This document shows positions 1 through 11,790 of a DNA stretch of 64,000 nt, piece after piece (within the stretch, counting starts at the first letter, position 1; every line of letters begins with the position of its first letter). Both the position numbers and the translations under genes were made by a program. The stretch is from Sipunculus nudus (Eukaryota > Annelida > Sipuncula > Golfingiida > Sipunculidae). Location of the stretch: contig CM049309.1 of NCBI GenBank assembly GCA_026874595.1, positions 3,384,076 to 3,448,075 of the forward strand, given 5' to 3'. A model generated the notes under the pieces. The model was not told the DNA's origin. It saw only the letters and a list, made by a program, of their open reading frames with translations, and ran no database searches.

Positions 1-54
1 ACCTCCCCTTTATCAGATATTATGACATGATTTGTAAGTTTGCATAAAAAAGTT

Positions 55-420
55 AACATGGTTTAAGGGTTTAAAAGGGGCCTATTCCGTTAACTGTCGT
101 TTATTTTTAAAAATATTTTCTGAACCTTTAATAAAAACGACCCCCAAAAAAGTTGATCCAGCCACATACAGACTGTTAGTTGTTTGTATACCCATATTTT
201 TATAACATGTGAGGGGCCAGCCATAATAATCTAAACTTGCCTAACAGGTACATCTAGCGACAAGCAAGGCTAACTAGAGGTTGCAAAAGGGCGTGACCGT
301 TCAACTTCCGCATATTGGCAAAGTTACATGTTTTTGTCTGTTTTGTTTTTCAACGTTGCTGTCACGTGCGTTTACAACCTTTACAAACAGCTTGTAGATA
401 AACATGCTCAAACCTACGTC
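55..420. repeat. Diverged interspersed repeat, copy 1
   Basis: This stretch resembles 4820-5120 in ordered blocks: AAAGGGGC.TATTCC near the start, then a block with ATAA.A.GTG.GGCC, then AATCYAAAC, and ATGTTTACAAAC near the end. The two copies are diverged and gapped, so both are old. No open frame or terminal repeat was recognised. Confidence 0.45.
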
Positions 421-699
421 ACAGAGGCGTTCTAAGAGTTATTCCTAATATAAATTACCTTGTACACAAAATGTAGAAAAATAAGCAGAAATTACATAAA
501 TTCAACAGAACAGGCGGGTAAATAGCCGGCTTTAGATGTTCTGCGTAAATATCTTTATTCACTCCGTACTTTTTAAACTCGAAAAGTCATATCTAGATTA
601 ACACTATTTTATTTCATCAAAGATATGTAATCGATGTCAGTTGCGGATCCGAATAATTCGAGAACAGGGGGCGCTAATACTTTGTTCGCGGTGGATATA

Positions 700-758
700 A
701 TAGGTATTAAGCGCTATTTATATATATACAATATAATATTACCAATATATATAAAATA

Positions 759-809
<51 letters not shown>

Positions 810-810
810 T
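700..810. repeat. AT microsatellite
   Basis: TA-rich tract with a near-pure (TA)n core of about 40 bp ending near 806. The 104-residue open frame across it (Tyr/Ile-rich) is an artefact of the repeat. Confidence 0.9.
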
Positions 811-1046
811 GCTATAAAAAAGGACATTTTGAGGCACTTATCACATAAAATATTAGGATTTTCTATTCGTCAACTACTTTTCTCTAAAATATTTTTGCAT
901 AACGTAGTAAATTATCAGAAGGTATGGGTTCACGTGTGGCGGGCTTAAATATTTATATTTCTTCTTTATAGGATATTAACTGGAAAGTCCAAACATTCAA
1001 CCGTTTGTAACATGTTGATATCTATATTGTGAAAATCGAGTATCTC

Positions 1047-1439
1047 TTTTTTTTTTGGTGGAGGTAATCCCTCCATTTTTTAAATGCTTGCTTAACTAAG
1101 TCTATATACAACCGCAGAATTTCCATTCCGGTTTCGGACTCCATGACAGGGGCTTGCACACAATGCTCTGGCGTCAACCAGGCTCGGTGATTCACTCCTG
1201 CGGGTCCTGGGTGTGTCTCATCCCCATTGCTGGGTCCTAACACCGAGAAACCCCCGAAAGGCGCACTCGTTTGTGAGTGAAACCCGACTGTTGGGTACAG
1301 TCTCCCCATTGGGCCTGCAGAGCAACCACCCTGGGTAGGGGTCGACCGTGAAAAATCTCACCGGCTCGGCTGAGATTCGAACTCACGATCTCCCGGCTTT
1401 GAGCCCTGCGCTCTACCCCTGAGCCACAGAAGCCAGTAC
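1047..1439 (-). mobile_element. tRNA-derived SINE with target-site duplication
   Basis: On the minus strand the element starts with a tRNA-like head. An A box TGGCTCAGGGGTAG lies at 1426-1413 and a B box AGTTCGAATCTC at 1383-1372, the spacing of an internal RNA polymerase III promoter. A body of about 290 bp follows, then an A-rich tail (poly-T on the plus strand near 1047-1058). A 15-bp target duplication, AAAATCGAGTATCTC, flanks it at 1032-1046 and 1440-1454, both copies identical. This points to LINE-driven retroposition and a fairly recent insertion. The 95-residue open frame here is not a gene. Confidence 0.9.
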
Positions 1440-1499
1440 AAAATCGAGTATCTCGGTGTTATGACCAGGCAGAGTGTAATAACGGCCCTCCCTCAATAT

Positions 1500-1565
1500 A
1501 GAAATATTTTGATGCTAACTTAATCACAGGGCTGTTCATCAATATCCTTAACTTATGAACTAGAA
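1500..1565. repeat. Short repeat shared with 56.2 kb
   Basis: The stretch with TGTTCATCAATATCCTTA and AACAAACTGTGGATAA recurs in altered form at about 56207-56272, where TGTTCATAAATATCCTTA is followed by AATAAACTGCAGATAA. In the second place it lies directly after a decayed SINE-like sequence. The family is not identified. Confidence 0.45.
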
Positions 1566-1647
1566 TGTAACAAACTGTGGATAAATTAATAATTTTATTT
1601 CTAAGGAATAAAAAAAGATATAGATATAATGAGATTTTACAGTTTAA

Positions 1648-1690
1648 CCGGGGGGGGGGGGCGCCCCCCCCCTGGATCCGCCACTGGATG
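1648..1690. repeat. G-run/C-run palindrome joined to a GGATCCGCC motif
   Basis: About 12 G are followed by CGC and a run of C, forming an almost perfect G/C palindrome. It is directly followed by CTGGATCCGCCACTGG, a motif that recurs next to the other G tracts of this window. Confidence 0.7.
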
Positions 1691-2403
1691 TTTTATTTTA
1701 ATTGAGTAGATATAGGAGAGAACGCGGTACATTTCCTCATGAATCCGATGGTATTTAAATTCTAGCTTTCAAAGGTGCCCTAGTCCAGGGTTTGCTGCTG
1801 CTCGTATCCATCAATGTCGAGATGCAAGGAAACGATTACACAGCCAAATGCATTCTACAATAGGGTTTAATTTTATTTGCTGGGATGCCAAACTTGAATT
1901 CGGATTAAGAGTTGCAGAGACGTTACCAAAGTCCTATCCGTAAATAAACGTTATGGTATTGGAAGCGAGGTCGATGGTCGATTGCCTCTTTTAGTCAAGC
2001 CCAGACTGTTTTTTATGCGACTCTTTTTCCCATATAGGACCCGCGGAGGTGATAAAAATGTGCTAAAACCATCAAATAAAACTTTATTTCCCGATCATGT
2101 TGTGGCGTGTCTAAAGAGATCTAGTAAGTACCTATTTATTGTATCTGTTTCGGTCTCATAGCAGTTGACTATGATTGTCACAATGGAAACGAGGCCCGAG
2201 GTTTACCAAAAAAAGTATAAATTTGCATACTGTTATCTAATAAACGATGCCAAAGCAAAGGAGTTTATCCATGGGATTCTTGTACTCCAGACGGGTCCAA
2301 TATTAATGAAATAAATAACCGATAGCCAAGACGCAAGGGAGAAAGGAGATGAAATGAAAGCAGTACCGTGTCAATTTTGTTGTTGTTGTAATATAAGTAA
2401 GAT

Positions 2404-2700
2404 TAATCTCTCTTTAGCATTTACAGAAGGAACAGAGCCAGAAGCGGATCGGGGGGGGGGGGGGGGGTAATCTCTCTTTAGCATTTACAGAAGGTACAGA
2501 GCCAGAAGCGGATCCGGACCCCCTGGACCCCCCCTTTATCATCATTAACAAAGTTTTTTTAAGAGCTTCAGACAAAATGTTGATGCCTGGACCCCCCCCC
2601 TTTTCCAGATCTGGGGACCTTTTTTTAGGGTTACATTAGTCCTCCTGGGTTGGAACCCCCCCCCCCCCTTTCCCAAATCCTGGATCCGCCCCTGAGAGCA
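2404..2700. repeat. Local duplication around a 17-bp G tract, GGATCC repeat family
   Basis: A segment of about 47 bp beginning TAATCTCTCTTTAGCATT and ending in GCGGATC occurs twice (2404-2450 and 2468-2514), differing at one base, separated by a pure G17 tract. C-rich runs and another CTGGATCCGCC follow to about 2695. This is probably a degenerate transposon end that expanded by slippage. Confidence 0.75.
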
Positions 2701-4000
2701 ACTGTAAAGGTAACTTAGTACCGTTTATGAATTAATTTATGATAATATATATATAAAATATACTCGACATGAAAGAATCAATATGTTTATTTCGTAGATC
2801 TCTTCCTTATTTGAGTTACCTAATCAACGAAATGGATGTGCACATTTCATAAATCTCGAAGATAAAAGGCTAATTATTTGAGTCTTGGTTGCTTCTATTA
2901 TGGTCTTTATTAAGTTTAAATTGTAATTAACCAGGAAATGCAGTGTCTTATTCACTTAATAAACTGAATTTCATGTTTCAAATAATTATCAATACAATTT
3001 TGATAAATTTATAGATTTTCAGATTTTAACCTGGTTGAATGATTGAAAATAATCTTGGCTGAAGATTTTAAGTTTATTGAATTCCTATCAATCTGCAAGG
3101 ATTGTTTGGAACATTGTTACCAAGTATAAATGCATTTTTAATACTTTTTTTACGCCTCAGTGTATATATAATTAAATTTTAATCATCATCGGCGTATTTT
3201 GATAATTTATTTCTAATACAATTCTGTAACACAACCTTTATTCTTCATTCTCACCAATTAAACTGTAACATTAATTATATATTTAAATTTATATTCATAT
3301 TATTTGCGTATACACATGTCTGTACTTAATATCGAGACCCTTTATAATTGAATTATTAAGATGTAAACCAGAAGAAATAGGAACAAGACATCTGATTAAA
3401 GCATATAAATAATATTGGTGCGTGCATTGGTACAAATACAAAAAGAGTTTTATGAATGCATATATTATCCACAAAAGCTTCACTATACTTTAACATGAAT
3501 AAAAAACAATAATTTTTACAGTATCAAATGGATGATTAGAATGCGATTAGTTAATACTGTATGAAAAGATTATTATGTTGATGTAAGGGACTCCACAGTT
3601 CTGTAAATACTGATTCTTTCCCTTTGTTTCCCACAGTTTTCCTAAATTTTTCATTTCAAATTCATTCATTACATATTTCAAGAATTGTGTGAAACGTATT
3701 TTTTCTCGACGCATTTCTGTACTGGATATAATGTTTGGCTTGATTTGGCAAGTATTAATGCTTCCTGTCACTTTATTTATGGCGGCCTTGTTGAAGTTTG
3801 CTTGGGGCTTATCAAACGAGCCTATTACAAACGTTACTTTAAAAGGCTTTTGTATATCACAAAGCTAAGGTTAATACCATAACCATATTTTTGGGCTGTT
3901 CTGTTCTATTATGCTGAACTGAGTTCGTAGTCGTCAGGTACAAACAGGACATTTAGTGAATCATAACATAGGAATAAAAAACCCACAAAATCATTTATAA
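2700..4000. other. AT-rich intergenic DNA
   Basis: No gene, RNA or clear repeat was seen beyond short open frames without protein character. It lies downstream of the GPCR on the gene strand. Confidence 0.5.
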
Positions 4001-4001
4001 G

Positions 4002-4007
4002 TTTATT
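4002..4007 (-). promoter_or_regulatory. Possible poly(A) signal of the GPCR gene
   Basis: The plus-strand TTTATT is AATAAA on the gene strand, about 58 nt past the stop codon. The very short 3'UTR it implies is plausible, but a further AATAAA at about 3770 could be used instead. Confidence 0.4.
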
Positions 4008-4064
4008 GTTTTCAACCGGGATAAAAGGAAAGACAGGAAAGTTGTATGATCACAAATTTCATAA

Positions 4065-4762
4065 TCAAACGGCAGTTGCAGTGCCCTCACGCCGACAATA
4101 CGAAACACGATTTAATGACAAAATTTTTGCGACGCTATGGCGGTATCTTTTGTGTACAAAGCAATACAAGACTGGATTCACGGCACAGTTGGAATGGCCC
4201 AGCATCAGAGCATACGATAACATGACAAGTTCATTTGTACTGGCATGCAGCCAACGGAAATTAACGTACGTATTAAGTATATGGTACGGCAGCCAACAAA
4301 ATGCAAACCAAACAGCAGTACACACGGACATTTTAGCAACATGTTTGCGCTGCACGGACAACCTCTCTGCGCACGACACGTCGGAGTCCCTTCTTTGTAA
4401 GGCCGCTTCACCGCCCCACAGGCGTTTTCCCATGATCACATAAAGTGATGACATCGTCAGACCAGGAATGATGAAAAGTACACCCAAAAGGAATACGTCA
4501 TAGATTTGGCGGTCTTTGTAATGTGTCCATCGCTCCTGGCAAAATGAAATGGAATCACCTCTGAATATAGAGACGCTGTGGATTTCTCGCACCACAACTA
4601 CTGGTATCATGAACACCGCAGCCAAGCACCATATGATTAGCAAAGTGAAGGGTGAGTATGGTAAGCCTTTCCGTCTCCGTGACAACATGGGACATCTCAC
4701 CATGACGAACCGTTCCACACTCAGAGACATGATCGTCAAAATGCTCACAGCGACACATATAC
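4065..4762 (-). CDS. GPCR exon 3: TM3 to C-terminus, stop
   Basis: This exon encodes residues 125 (last two bases) to 356 and the stop TGA (4067-4065). TM3 ends in SVERF, so the DRY motif is ERF. TM4 contains Trp169 and a Pro-Val-Val run. ECL2 has Cys199 in FCQERW, the partner of Cys117 and typical of orexin/CCK/QRFP-like peptide receptors. TM5 has IIPG (Pro224) and is followed by KRLW. A 25-residue Arg-rich third loop precedes TM6 FCWLPYH (280-285) and TM7 GHSNCAVNPVLYCF with NPVLY at 320-324. A short helix-8 HKRYRHSV and a tail of about 20 residues end in TAV, which fits a class I PDZ-binding motif; Cys in the tail may be palmitoylated. No stop or frameshift interrupts it, so the gene looks intact. 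Confidence 0.93.
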
Positions 4763-4819
4763 CTGAAATACAAATAGTATTATTTTATAAAAATATTGAT
4801 CAGGCATTGAAAAAAATTA

Positions 4820-5120
4820 TAAATGGTTTTAAAGGGGCGTATTCCAATATCTGATCCTATTACCTAAAGATAACCCTTTGAACCTTTCATAAAATAGGCC
4901 AGACCCTATCGCAGATATTCGTTATATTTATATCCGCTCGTCTATAAAAAGTGGGGCCCTGCAAATATAATCCAAACATATTCAACGAGGAGTTTTACAA
5001 AGGACGTTTTGCAGCTAGCGACCTCTAAACTTCCACACTTATGCAACCAACACCTAATAATATTTTACGAGGTTTTAAAATTTGTCAACATTTCTATGTT
5101 TACAAACATTTTATAGGAAA
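4820..5120. repeat. Diverged interspersed repeat, copy 2 (inside GPCR intron 2)
   Basis: This is the second copy of the repeat at 55-420, in the same orientation. It lies in the 2.1-kb GPCR intron just after exon 3 and is followed by a (TA)n run at about 5149-5173. Confidence 0.45.
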
Positions 5121-5139
5121 ACAAGTGCACATGTCCGTT

Positions 5140-5173
<34 letters not shown>

Positions 5174-5199
5174 CATGGTTGGTCTAGGTTCACTTACTT

Positions 5200-6845
5200 T
5201 AACTGTACCTTTAACATTTTTTTGGTGATATTTTTTATTTCTACTGATAATTGTTAATTATTTATGCTAATACCGAAACACAATGAGATGTCATTTACAA
5301 TATTTTTTAAATATTTTTTCATAAATAAAAAAAAATGTTTGAAAATTTGTTGGCTCTCATAGTGCCATCTTACTAAGGCAGAAGTATAAAAGGTCTCTTA
5401 AAATGTATAATTCTGAATTTTCTCTTAAAGCTGGAATGGAAAGGTGGCTAAACTAGAGAACCATTGTACACAATCAATACATGTATTGTTTACCAGTACA
5501 ACCATGATTTGTAAACCAAGAAATTCAAATCGAAATAAGCATGATATTTATATATGTATGAGATTTCAGCAAGAAAACTAGTATTTTTTTTTTATAACAT
5601 TTTAGGTTTTGTGACATTTATTCTGTGGAGTAATAGTGAAGCATATTACTTAAATTAGAGGACATGCATTTTGTGTTTGTCCAATATAAGGGCTTGGGAC
5701 AATGATCAAAGCGTTTGAGAATCAGCTGGAGATTGGTATTGCACACAGAGCTGAAAGGGAACGATTATGAGAGGATAACAGGATCTCGAACAAGCGTATG
5801 TCATGTTTGAATTATAATTGGTAAAACAATATTGCAAGCATTGTTTTATATCATTTGTTTTTCGTTTCTTGCATTAATATTTATTGGAATATAAGTGATA
5901 TGCATCTTTCATTTAAAGTTGCGTTTTCGAGACGGCTATAAAGGATTTCTCAAACTACCGGCCAGCCGGGACAGGGGCCAGCATTTGACGCATTTCAGTG
6001 TATGAGGGACTAAAATCAGAATAAAAATATGTCACGGAACCACAGTTATATCCACGCTTGTCCGACGGAATCCATCTATTTGTATAAAAAATCCCAAGAT
6101 GATTTACTTCACCTTTTTAATCAATGGAACATGTTAAATATCAAATATGAAATTTAACGTATTTTCAGTTAACAAAGATGTTAATAACAATGTCATCACC
6201 AACATGTCATATACTGTTCTACGGCAAGTTTAACAATAAAAGTAACCAGACGTAATACTCAGTCTGTAGTCAGTTCTTATTTTATGTCGCATAAATATTT
6301 TCTGATAATTTAATTTGTATACTTAATGGAGCAGACGTCTGGCCGACTTAATGTCGCATTTACATTATATTTTTAGTATAAATAACAGGAGTTCTGTCTG
6401 ATAAATCAAATAATGGAAACGAGCCATGCATAAAAGGTTTATGACCTGTTAGTTAAAAAACTTCCTACATATAATTTCACATTCCCTTAAAGGTTATTTA
6501 TACAGTTCATGTAAGAAGGCCTAGGGAAAGAATATATTTTAAGAAAAATTAAAGAAAAAAATATATTTATGAAATTAAAATAAGATTTTCAGCACTGAAT
6601 TAGAAGTATTGTTAGCTAAAGAAAGGTTCAGTTCTTCAAAAAAGACAAATCCAATTCATCTCTATGAAGAGTAAAATTATAGAAACTAAAAAAAATCAGA
6701 TTAATAAAGCTTTAAGGTAAACCGGGACGGTTAGTATAATTCAATGTAATTTAGATTACCGCATTTCTAAACTTACATAAGACTATGCAAAAGAAATATT
6801 TTGTAATCAATTAAAATCTTAAAACTCCAGCTGAGGTTGTTCAAT
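5200..6845. other. GPCR intron 2 remainder
   Basis: AT-rich intron between exons 2 and 3. No mobile element with defined ends was recognised. Confidence 0.6.
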
Positions 6846-6851
6846 ACTAAC

Positions 6852-6947
6852 CTTCTAAATACGGCACGGCTTTACATAGGAACATCCCGTACGGCCACGC
6901 CCGGTACACCTGCTGAGATACCGTCATCGGGATGCAGAACATGGCGA
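6852..6947 (-). CDS. GPCR exon 2 (96 nt): end of TM2, ECL1, start of TM3
   Basis: This short exon encodes residues 93-125. It was found by looking for the segment missing between exon 1 (ends in TM2) and exon 3 (starts in TM3). It reads TM2 FCIP, an ECL1 with the conserved Trp in RAWPYG (108-113), then FLCK with the disulphide Cys117 and the TM3 opening VPYLE. The acceptor is a pyrimidine-rich CTCACTCTTCAG and the donor is GTTAGT. Phase is 1 at both ends, so A+TC makes Ile93 and G+GT makes Gly125. A cassette of about 33 codons is exactly what class A receptors need here. Because the length is a multiple of three, skipping it would keep frame but delete Cys117 and the TM2/TM3 boundary, giving a dead receptor. 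A GACA-rich satellite starts only about 70 bp upstream. Confidence 0.9.
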
Positions 6948-7019
6948 CTGAAGAGTGAGATTAAGATCAAGTTAGGTTGGTTGTATGTTACAAAAGTTAT
7001 AAAGATATATTTAGACACA

Positions 7020-7474
7020 GTCGGACAAATAGTCAGGCAAGCGGACACCAATACTAACTTCATGCAAGAAGGCAGAAAAACACACACGTGCTGGTAAAAG
7101 AGGCTGATGGAGACATAGACGGACAGACGGACGGTAAACTTGATAACAGACAGATGGACGGACATACGGAGGAGCAGAGGTCTATGTACAATGAAACATG
7201 AAGGTTAGCAGAAAATCAATCACTGACTGACACACAGACACACAGACTGGGTTACAATTGTATGAGATAGACTTACGGTGGGAAACAGGCAACTTGACAA
7301 ATAGACAAACCGACGGAAAAAATCTAGCAGTCCGATAGACAGAGAGACGCACGCATAGGAGGACAATCTGACCGGCAGACAGACAGGCGACCGGACCGGC
7401 CTACAGATGGATAAGCAGATTGACAAAGAGGTTGGCAGACAGAAAAACAGACTAGATGTGTCCGAACGACACGA
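7020..7474. repeat. Degenerate GACA/GACG satellite
   Basis: Irregular repeats of GACAGAC, GGACGG and similar 4-mers with interruptions, inside GPCR intron 1 just upstream of exon 2. The open frames across it (Leu/Ser/Val/Cys-rich) are repeat artefacts. Confidence 0.75.
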
Positions 7475-8420
7475 ATGCCCCCGCCTGGGGCAAATTAATA
7501 ACATTTATTAAATTTTGTAAAATTTTCCGGACGGACAGACAGATGGACGGACAGACGGACAGCTTGGGTGACGACAATAGCCCATCAGCCTATGAGCTGA
7601 GGGCTAAAACGGCTGTACATGTACATTTGTCATGAATATTTATATTTTTCTTTAAATTTCTATGTTTAGGAGCCGTAAAAAATCAAAAGTAGGTCAACCG
7701 GGAGGAAACGCAAACTCGAACTGTAACTGGTCTATATCTGCCCACATACCAAAAACCAGGCCAATATCTGCAGGCATAGCGAAAAAAGTCCGTACATGTG
7801 TATTTGTCATGAAAATTTCTATTTTTCATGAAATTTTCTAAGTTTAGGAGCCGTAAAACGGTCAAAAGTAGGTCAACCTGGACGAAACACGAACTCGATC
7901 TGTAACTGGTCATTATCTGCCCACACACCAAAAATCAGGCCAATATCTGCAGGCATTGCGAAAAAAAGTCCGTACATGTGTATTTGTAGTGAAATTTTAT
8001 ATTTTTCATGAAATTTTCTAAGTTTAGGAGCCGAAAAATGGTCAAAAGTAAATCAACCGGGACGAAACGCTAACTCGATCTGTAACTGGTAATTATCTGC
8101 CCACACACCAAAAATCAGGCCAATATCTGCAGGGATTGCGAAAAAAGTCCGTACATGTGTATTTGTAATGAAATTTTATATTTTTCATGAAATTTTCTAA
8201 GTTTAGGAGCCGTAAAATGGTCAAAAGTAGATCAACCGAGACGAAACGCTAACTCGATCTGCAACTGGTAATTATCTGCCCACACACCAAAAATCAGGCC
8301 AATATCTGCAGGGATTGCGAAAAAAAGTCCCTATAACTGTTTGAATGACGGAATGACGGAATGACGGAAGGACGGACATGGGTAAAACTATATGCCCCGG
8401 CCACTTTGTGGCGGGGGCAT
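7475..8420. mobile_element. Tandem-repeat-cored element with hairpin ends (ATGCCCCCGC type)
   Basis: The 946-bp unit is bounded by a perfect 10-bp inverted repeat, ATGCCCCCGC (7475-7484) and GCGGGGGCAT (8411-8420). Each end also folds on itself: TGCCCC with GGGGCA at the left, and ATGCCCCGGCCAC with GTGGCGGGGGCAT at the right. Inside are a short GGAC/GACA tract, four copies of an approximately 180-bp tandem repeat, and a final GACGGAA/GGAC tract about 50 bp before the right end. No coding capacity was seen, so it is non-autonomous. No clear target duplication was found. Confidence 0.7.
7605..8330. repeat. 180-bp tandem repeat, four copies
   Basis: The landmark GTTTAGGAGCCG recurs at 7663, 7842, 8022 and 8201, a period of 179-180 bp. 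Each unit also carries GGCCAATATCTGCAGG. The last three copies are close to identical; the first is more diverged. Confidence 0.9.
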
Positions 8421-9935
8421 AAAAAAAAGACGGGCATACTGACTAGCATTCTGATAAATGCAGACGGATTGACAGACAAACAGAATGACAGACAAATTAT
8501 TATGCCGTTACGGACTGATATTAAAAATAAGTGTGGTGTACTGATACACACAGAGGCGGAAGTACAACAGGCTGTAAGGTAAATTGTTACAGACGGCCGG
8601 CTAGACCAGCGGACGGATATCAATCTTAAATTCACCAGATGAATGTCTATTTTTATGAGTGCCGTAAAACGTCTCTTCTAAGGCGGTTCGATTTCCTATG
8701 CTTAATTGATTGTCGAGACACTTTAAGACCATAATTAGTTGCCGGGAATCAAGAAAAGCCAACCTCAGCAAACGTATACCCCGCCCCCACAAGGATTCCT
8801 AAAATCCCTGGTGACGTCATACATCCACAACATTATCTTGTTCTTTTGTCCACCACTTTTGCACGCTTTGCTACTTCAGGATTTATTTGGAATATCCACG
8901 GTTTTCTACGATACATTATGATTTTCATCCGATAATTTTAGACTTTCCGGGACATGTTGATATGTATTGTGCTAGAGCCGTTACGATAAGTGATACTACG
9001 AAATGTTATGGACAAAGATTGTCATAGGTGGTCTGAAATAGTTAATTTACTGCCTTTTGGGCCGACTTTGTAAAATACATTGTTGTTTTGTTAACAGAAA
9101 TACGCAGCATGGAAGACATGCTTCATTCGGCAGGCGGAAATAATTATCTCTGATGGGTTTAGTGCTTTTTTGAGTGGAAAATAGTACAGATGATAGGAGA
9201 AAGAAATCAGACATAAGCTGTCATGTACAACGGCAGAAACAATAACTTCCCATCACTCCCCTGCATTAGATAAATTAAATGATTCTATTAGAATAATTGG
9301 AAAATCTTACATTAAAGACAAGGAACCAGAAACCTGTTTTTTATGTTGACATGCAAAAAACAAACTCAACGATACATTCATAAGTAGCGGAATACAACCA
9401 GGACTGCTTTATAATAATTTCTTGAGATTTAATTTTTGAACAAAGATGTGTGGAGTCTGGCACTGGCTTCCAACAATAGCTCAGTCTGCAATGAAGATGA
9501 AGATGCATTGAATTTGCTTAAACGGAAAAGCTACAAGGAGACATTATGCATCGGGTGGCATTTTTTGCTCTTTCTTCTTCTGTCTCTGTCAGGGGAAATG
9601 GATCTAGCGATGATCTGATATCTTCGGATGCTCATTAACCACAAGGGTGAAATGAAGATTTGATTTATTTGGAGTACTATAAATACCTCTACGAGTCTGC
9701 TCGCCTCACGTCCAAAGAGACTATGAATAACAATTTCTTTCTGACCAGAGGAGACGTCTGGAAGCGAGTTGGTAAGAGGTTGTCGGATGACTGGCCTTTG
9801 GCCCGTAGGGTTTTTGCGGTGTTTCAACAGGACTTTGTCAAAAGGTTCTACGTAATATGTCAGGTGATTCATTTGATTATTTCCTTGTGAGACATGTCAT
9901 ATAATCTAATCCTCCAACATGAAAAAAGAAGCCTG

Positions 9936-9979
<44 letters not shown>

Positions 9980-11480
9980 AAAGATAAATGTGAACAGACA
10001 TCATCAAAATCGCAAGTCTCGGACAGCTACGTTCTCTAAAAGCGGATGATTGACAGTATAAAAATAAGAAGAGAGAAAAAGAGGATGTTACCGATAAATG
10101 AATAAAGAGAGAATTGATGGAGAGAGAGACATGGTTCACATGGTTACAAGGGTTTAGTCGATTCGCCTTGGAAATAGGTGAAGAAACAAAAAGGGTTTAC
10201 ATTGTCCCTTGGTCATTGAGCTTTTACCATGAAAATGTGCATCTGCTCAACAATAATCCCCCTTAACTCACTCTGTGACGTTTACTGACAATCATCCTTC
10301 TTGCAGGAAATATACACAGTAAAATGTGTTCCTGGGCAAGTTATTTTCAGAAACAGGTTACTTAGTACAACGTTCTTATAACTAAAATAACTAACTGACT
10401 AAAACCATTCACTGGCTACATATATAATAAGTTAACTTTTTATACAACTGACTAAATTTAGGCCTAAATACTAGATGAACATTGTCTTAATGCTAGATGA
10501 ATATGGTATTTTCTACTTTTGCTACTTTTCAGTTAATTGCTCGAGACTGATTCGATAACTTTTTTCTTTATTTTTACCATTGCTGTGCTCTGCCGAAAAA
10601 TGCCGGAACAATTCAGTAAGGGAAATATTAATTATGATTTATTTTCATATGGGTGTTTCCTAGACCAAAGACAAATTGGGTGCAGTTCGGTTGTTGGGTT
10701 TCTGAAAGCAACATGTTTCTTTCAGGCCCGTTAAAGTACAATGAAGATAAATCATTGTCCAGCTAAGCAGACAATTTATTTTCCATGTTATAAATAGTAC
10801 ATACACAATGGCTGTTAAATCCGTAGGCGTGTTATATAAAACACGTGTTTAATTATATTATTCAAGTAAATGTATGGCTCATGTAGAGAAGGGTGGTTTA
10901 TGTTCAGTACCTCTTGACCAAGATTGTGATTCCTAGAAACTAACGACAAATTGACAAATTCGTTTCATAAACAAACATATAAAACCGTGTCTCACCATGA
11001 TGGACATATATTACTGTATCACGCTGTGATCACTTTGATGACTCCTTAAAAATATATTACAGTTGTCAGTGGCGACATTAACATGGCAACTACTCTAATA
11101 ATAACACAGTGCTTGTTAATACTTCATGAGACGCCCAGGGGAAAACAATTAAGTTTATCTATGATACGCTCTAGCTGGCGGACATCTCACAAATCAGTAG
11201 CAGTTAAATCCTGTCCCCTCTGGTTGCGGAACAATCCAGCTTCACCATATCGGTACCCCGGGGATGCGGGCTCCCGGTAATGCTCGGATAGTGCCTATTT
11301 GGGTCACCCAACCACCGTTTGATGACAACTCCCAAATGAGTTAGAGCTTGTTACCGAAATGCGTTTGCCTTGTGACTTGTAGGAGCGAGCCCTGTCCCAC
11401 TAACATGGTTTATGCCGACTTTACTCATTCACACAGTCACTGCTAACGGGAATCCACGACACCATCCATATAATACATAA
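8421..11480. other. GPCR intron 1 stretch with a GA microsatellite
   Basis: Contains a (GA)n tract at about 9943-9978 and more GACA-like repeats at 8420-8530. Otherwise AT-rich, with short open frames (for example at 9436, 9531 and 10537) that show no recognisable domain. Confidence 0.5.
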
Positions 11481-11484
11481 TGTT

Positions 11485-11790
11485 CGTGACCAAAATGTGA
11501 CAGGACATAAACAATGTCTATAAACAAAAGTTCTGATGACATAATATCAAGGAAGAAAATAACGCAGGACGTAATGTCCATGGCGAAAACTCCCAGGACA
11601 TTATGTAGATGTCAAAAACTCACAGGACATTATGTAAATGGCGAAAAACTCACAGGACGTAATGTCCATGGACAAAATGGCAAAAAAATGGCACAAATAA
11701 GGTATAATGGGAACACTGTCCACCGAAAAAAAGCCACAGGACATAATATCCATGCACAAAATATCATCAGTGTTAAATGGGACAAAATGT
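11485..11790. repeat. Minisatellite with GGACATAATGTCC palindromes
   Basis: A unit of about 36 bp (ACAGGACATAATGTCCATGG, then CGAAAAACTC) repeats imperfectly six or more times. The core GGACRTAATGTCC is an inverted repeat. The 95-residue Lys/Thr-rich open frame across it follows from the repeat. Confidence 0.75.

Noticed and set aside
634-948. 104-residue frame
   Set aside because: Runs through a TA microsatellite, giving a Tyr-Ile repeat; no coding evidence.
4006-4443. 145-residue plus frame opposite GPCR exon 3
   Set aside because: Antisense shadow of the well-supported receptor exon.
8808-8815. CRE-like TGACGTCA site, and similar ones near 20.98 and 31.87 kb
   Set aside because: Single 8-mers in 64 kb far from any start site; expected by chance or by repeat content.
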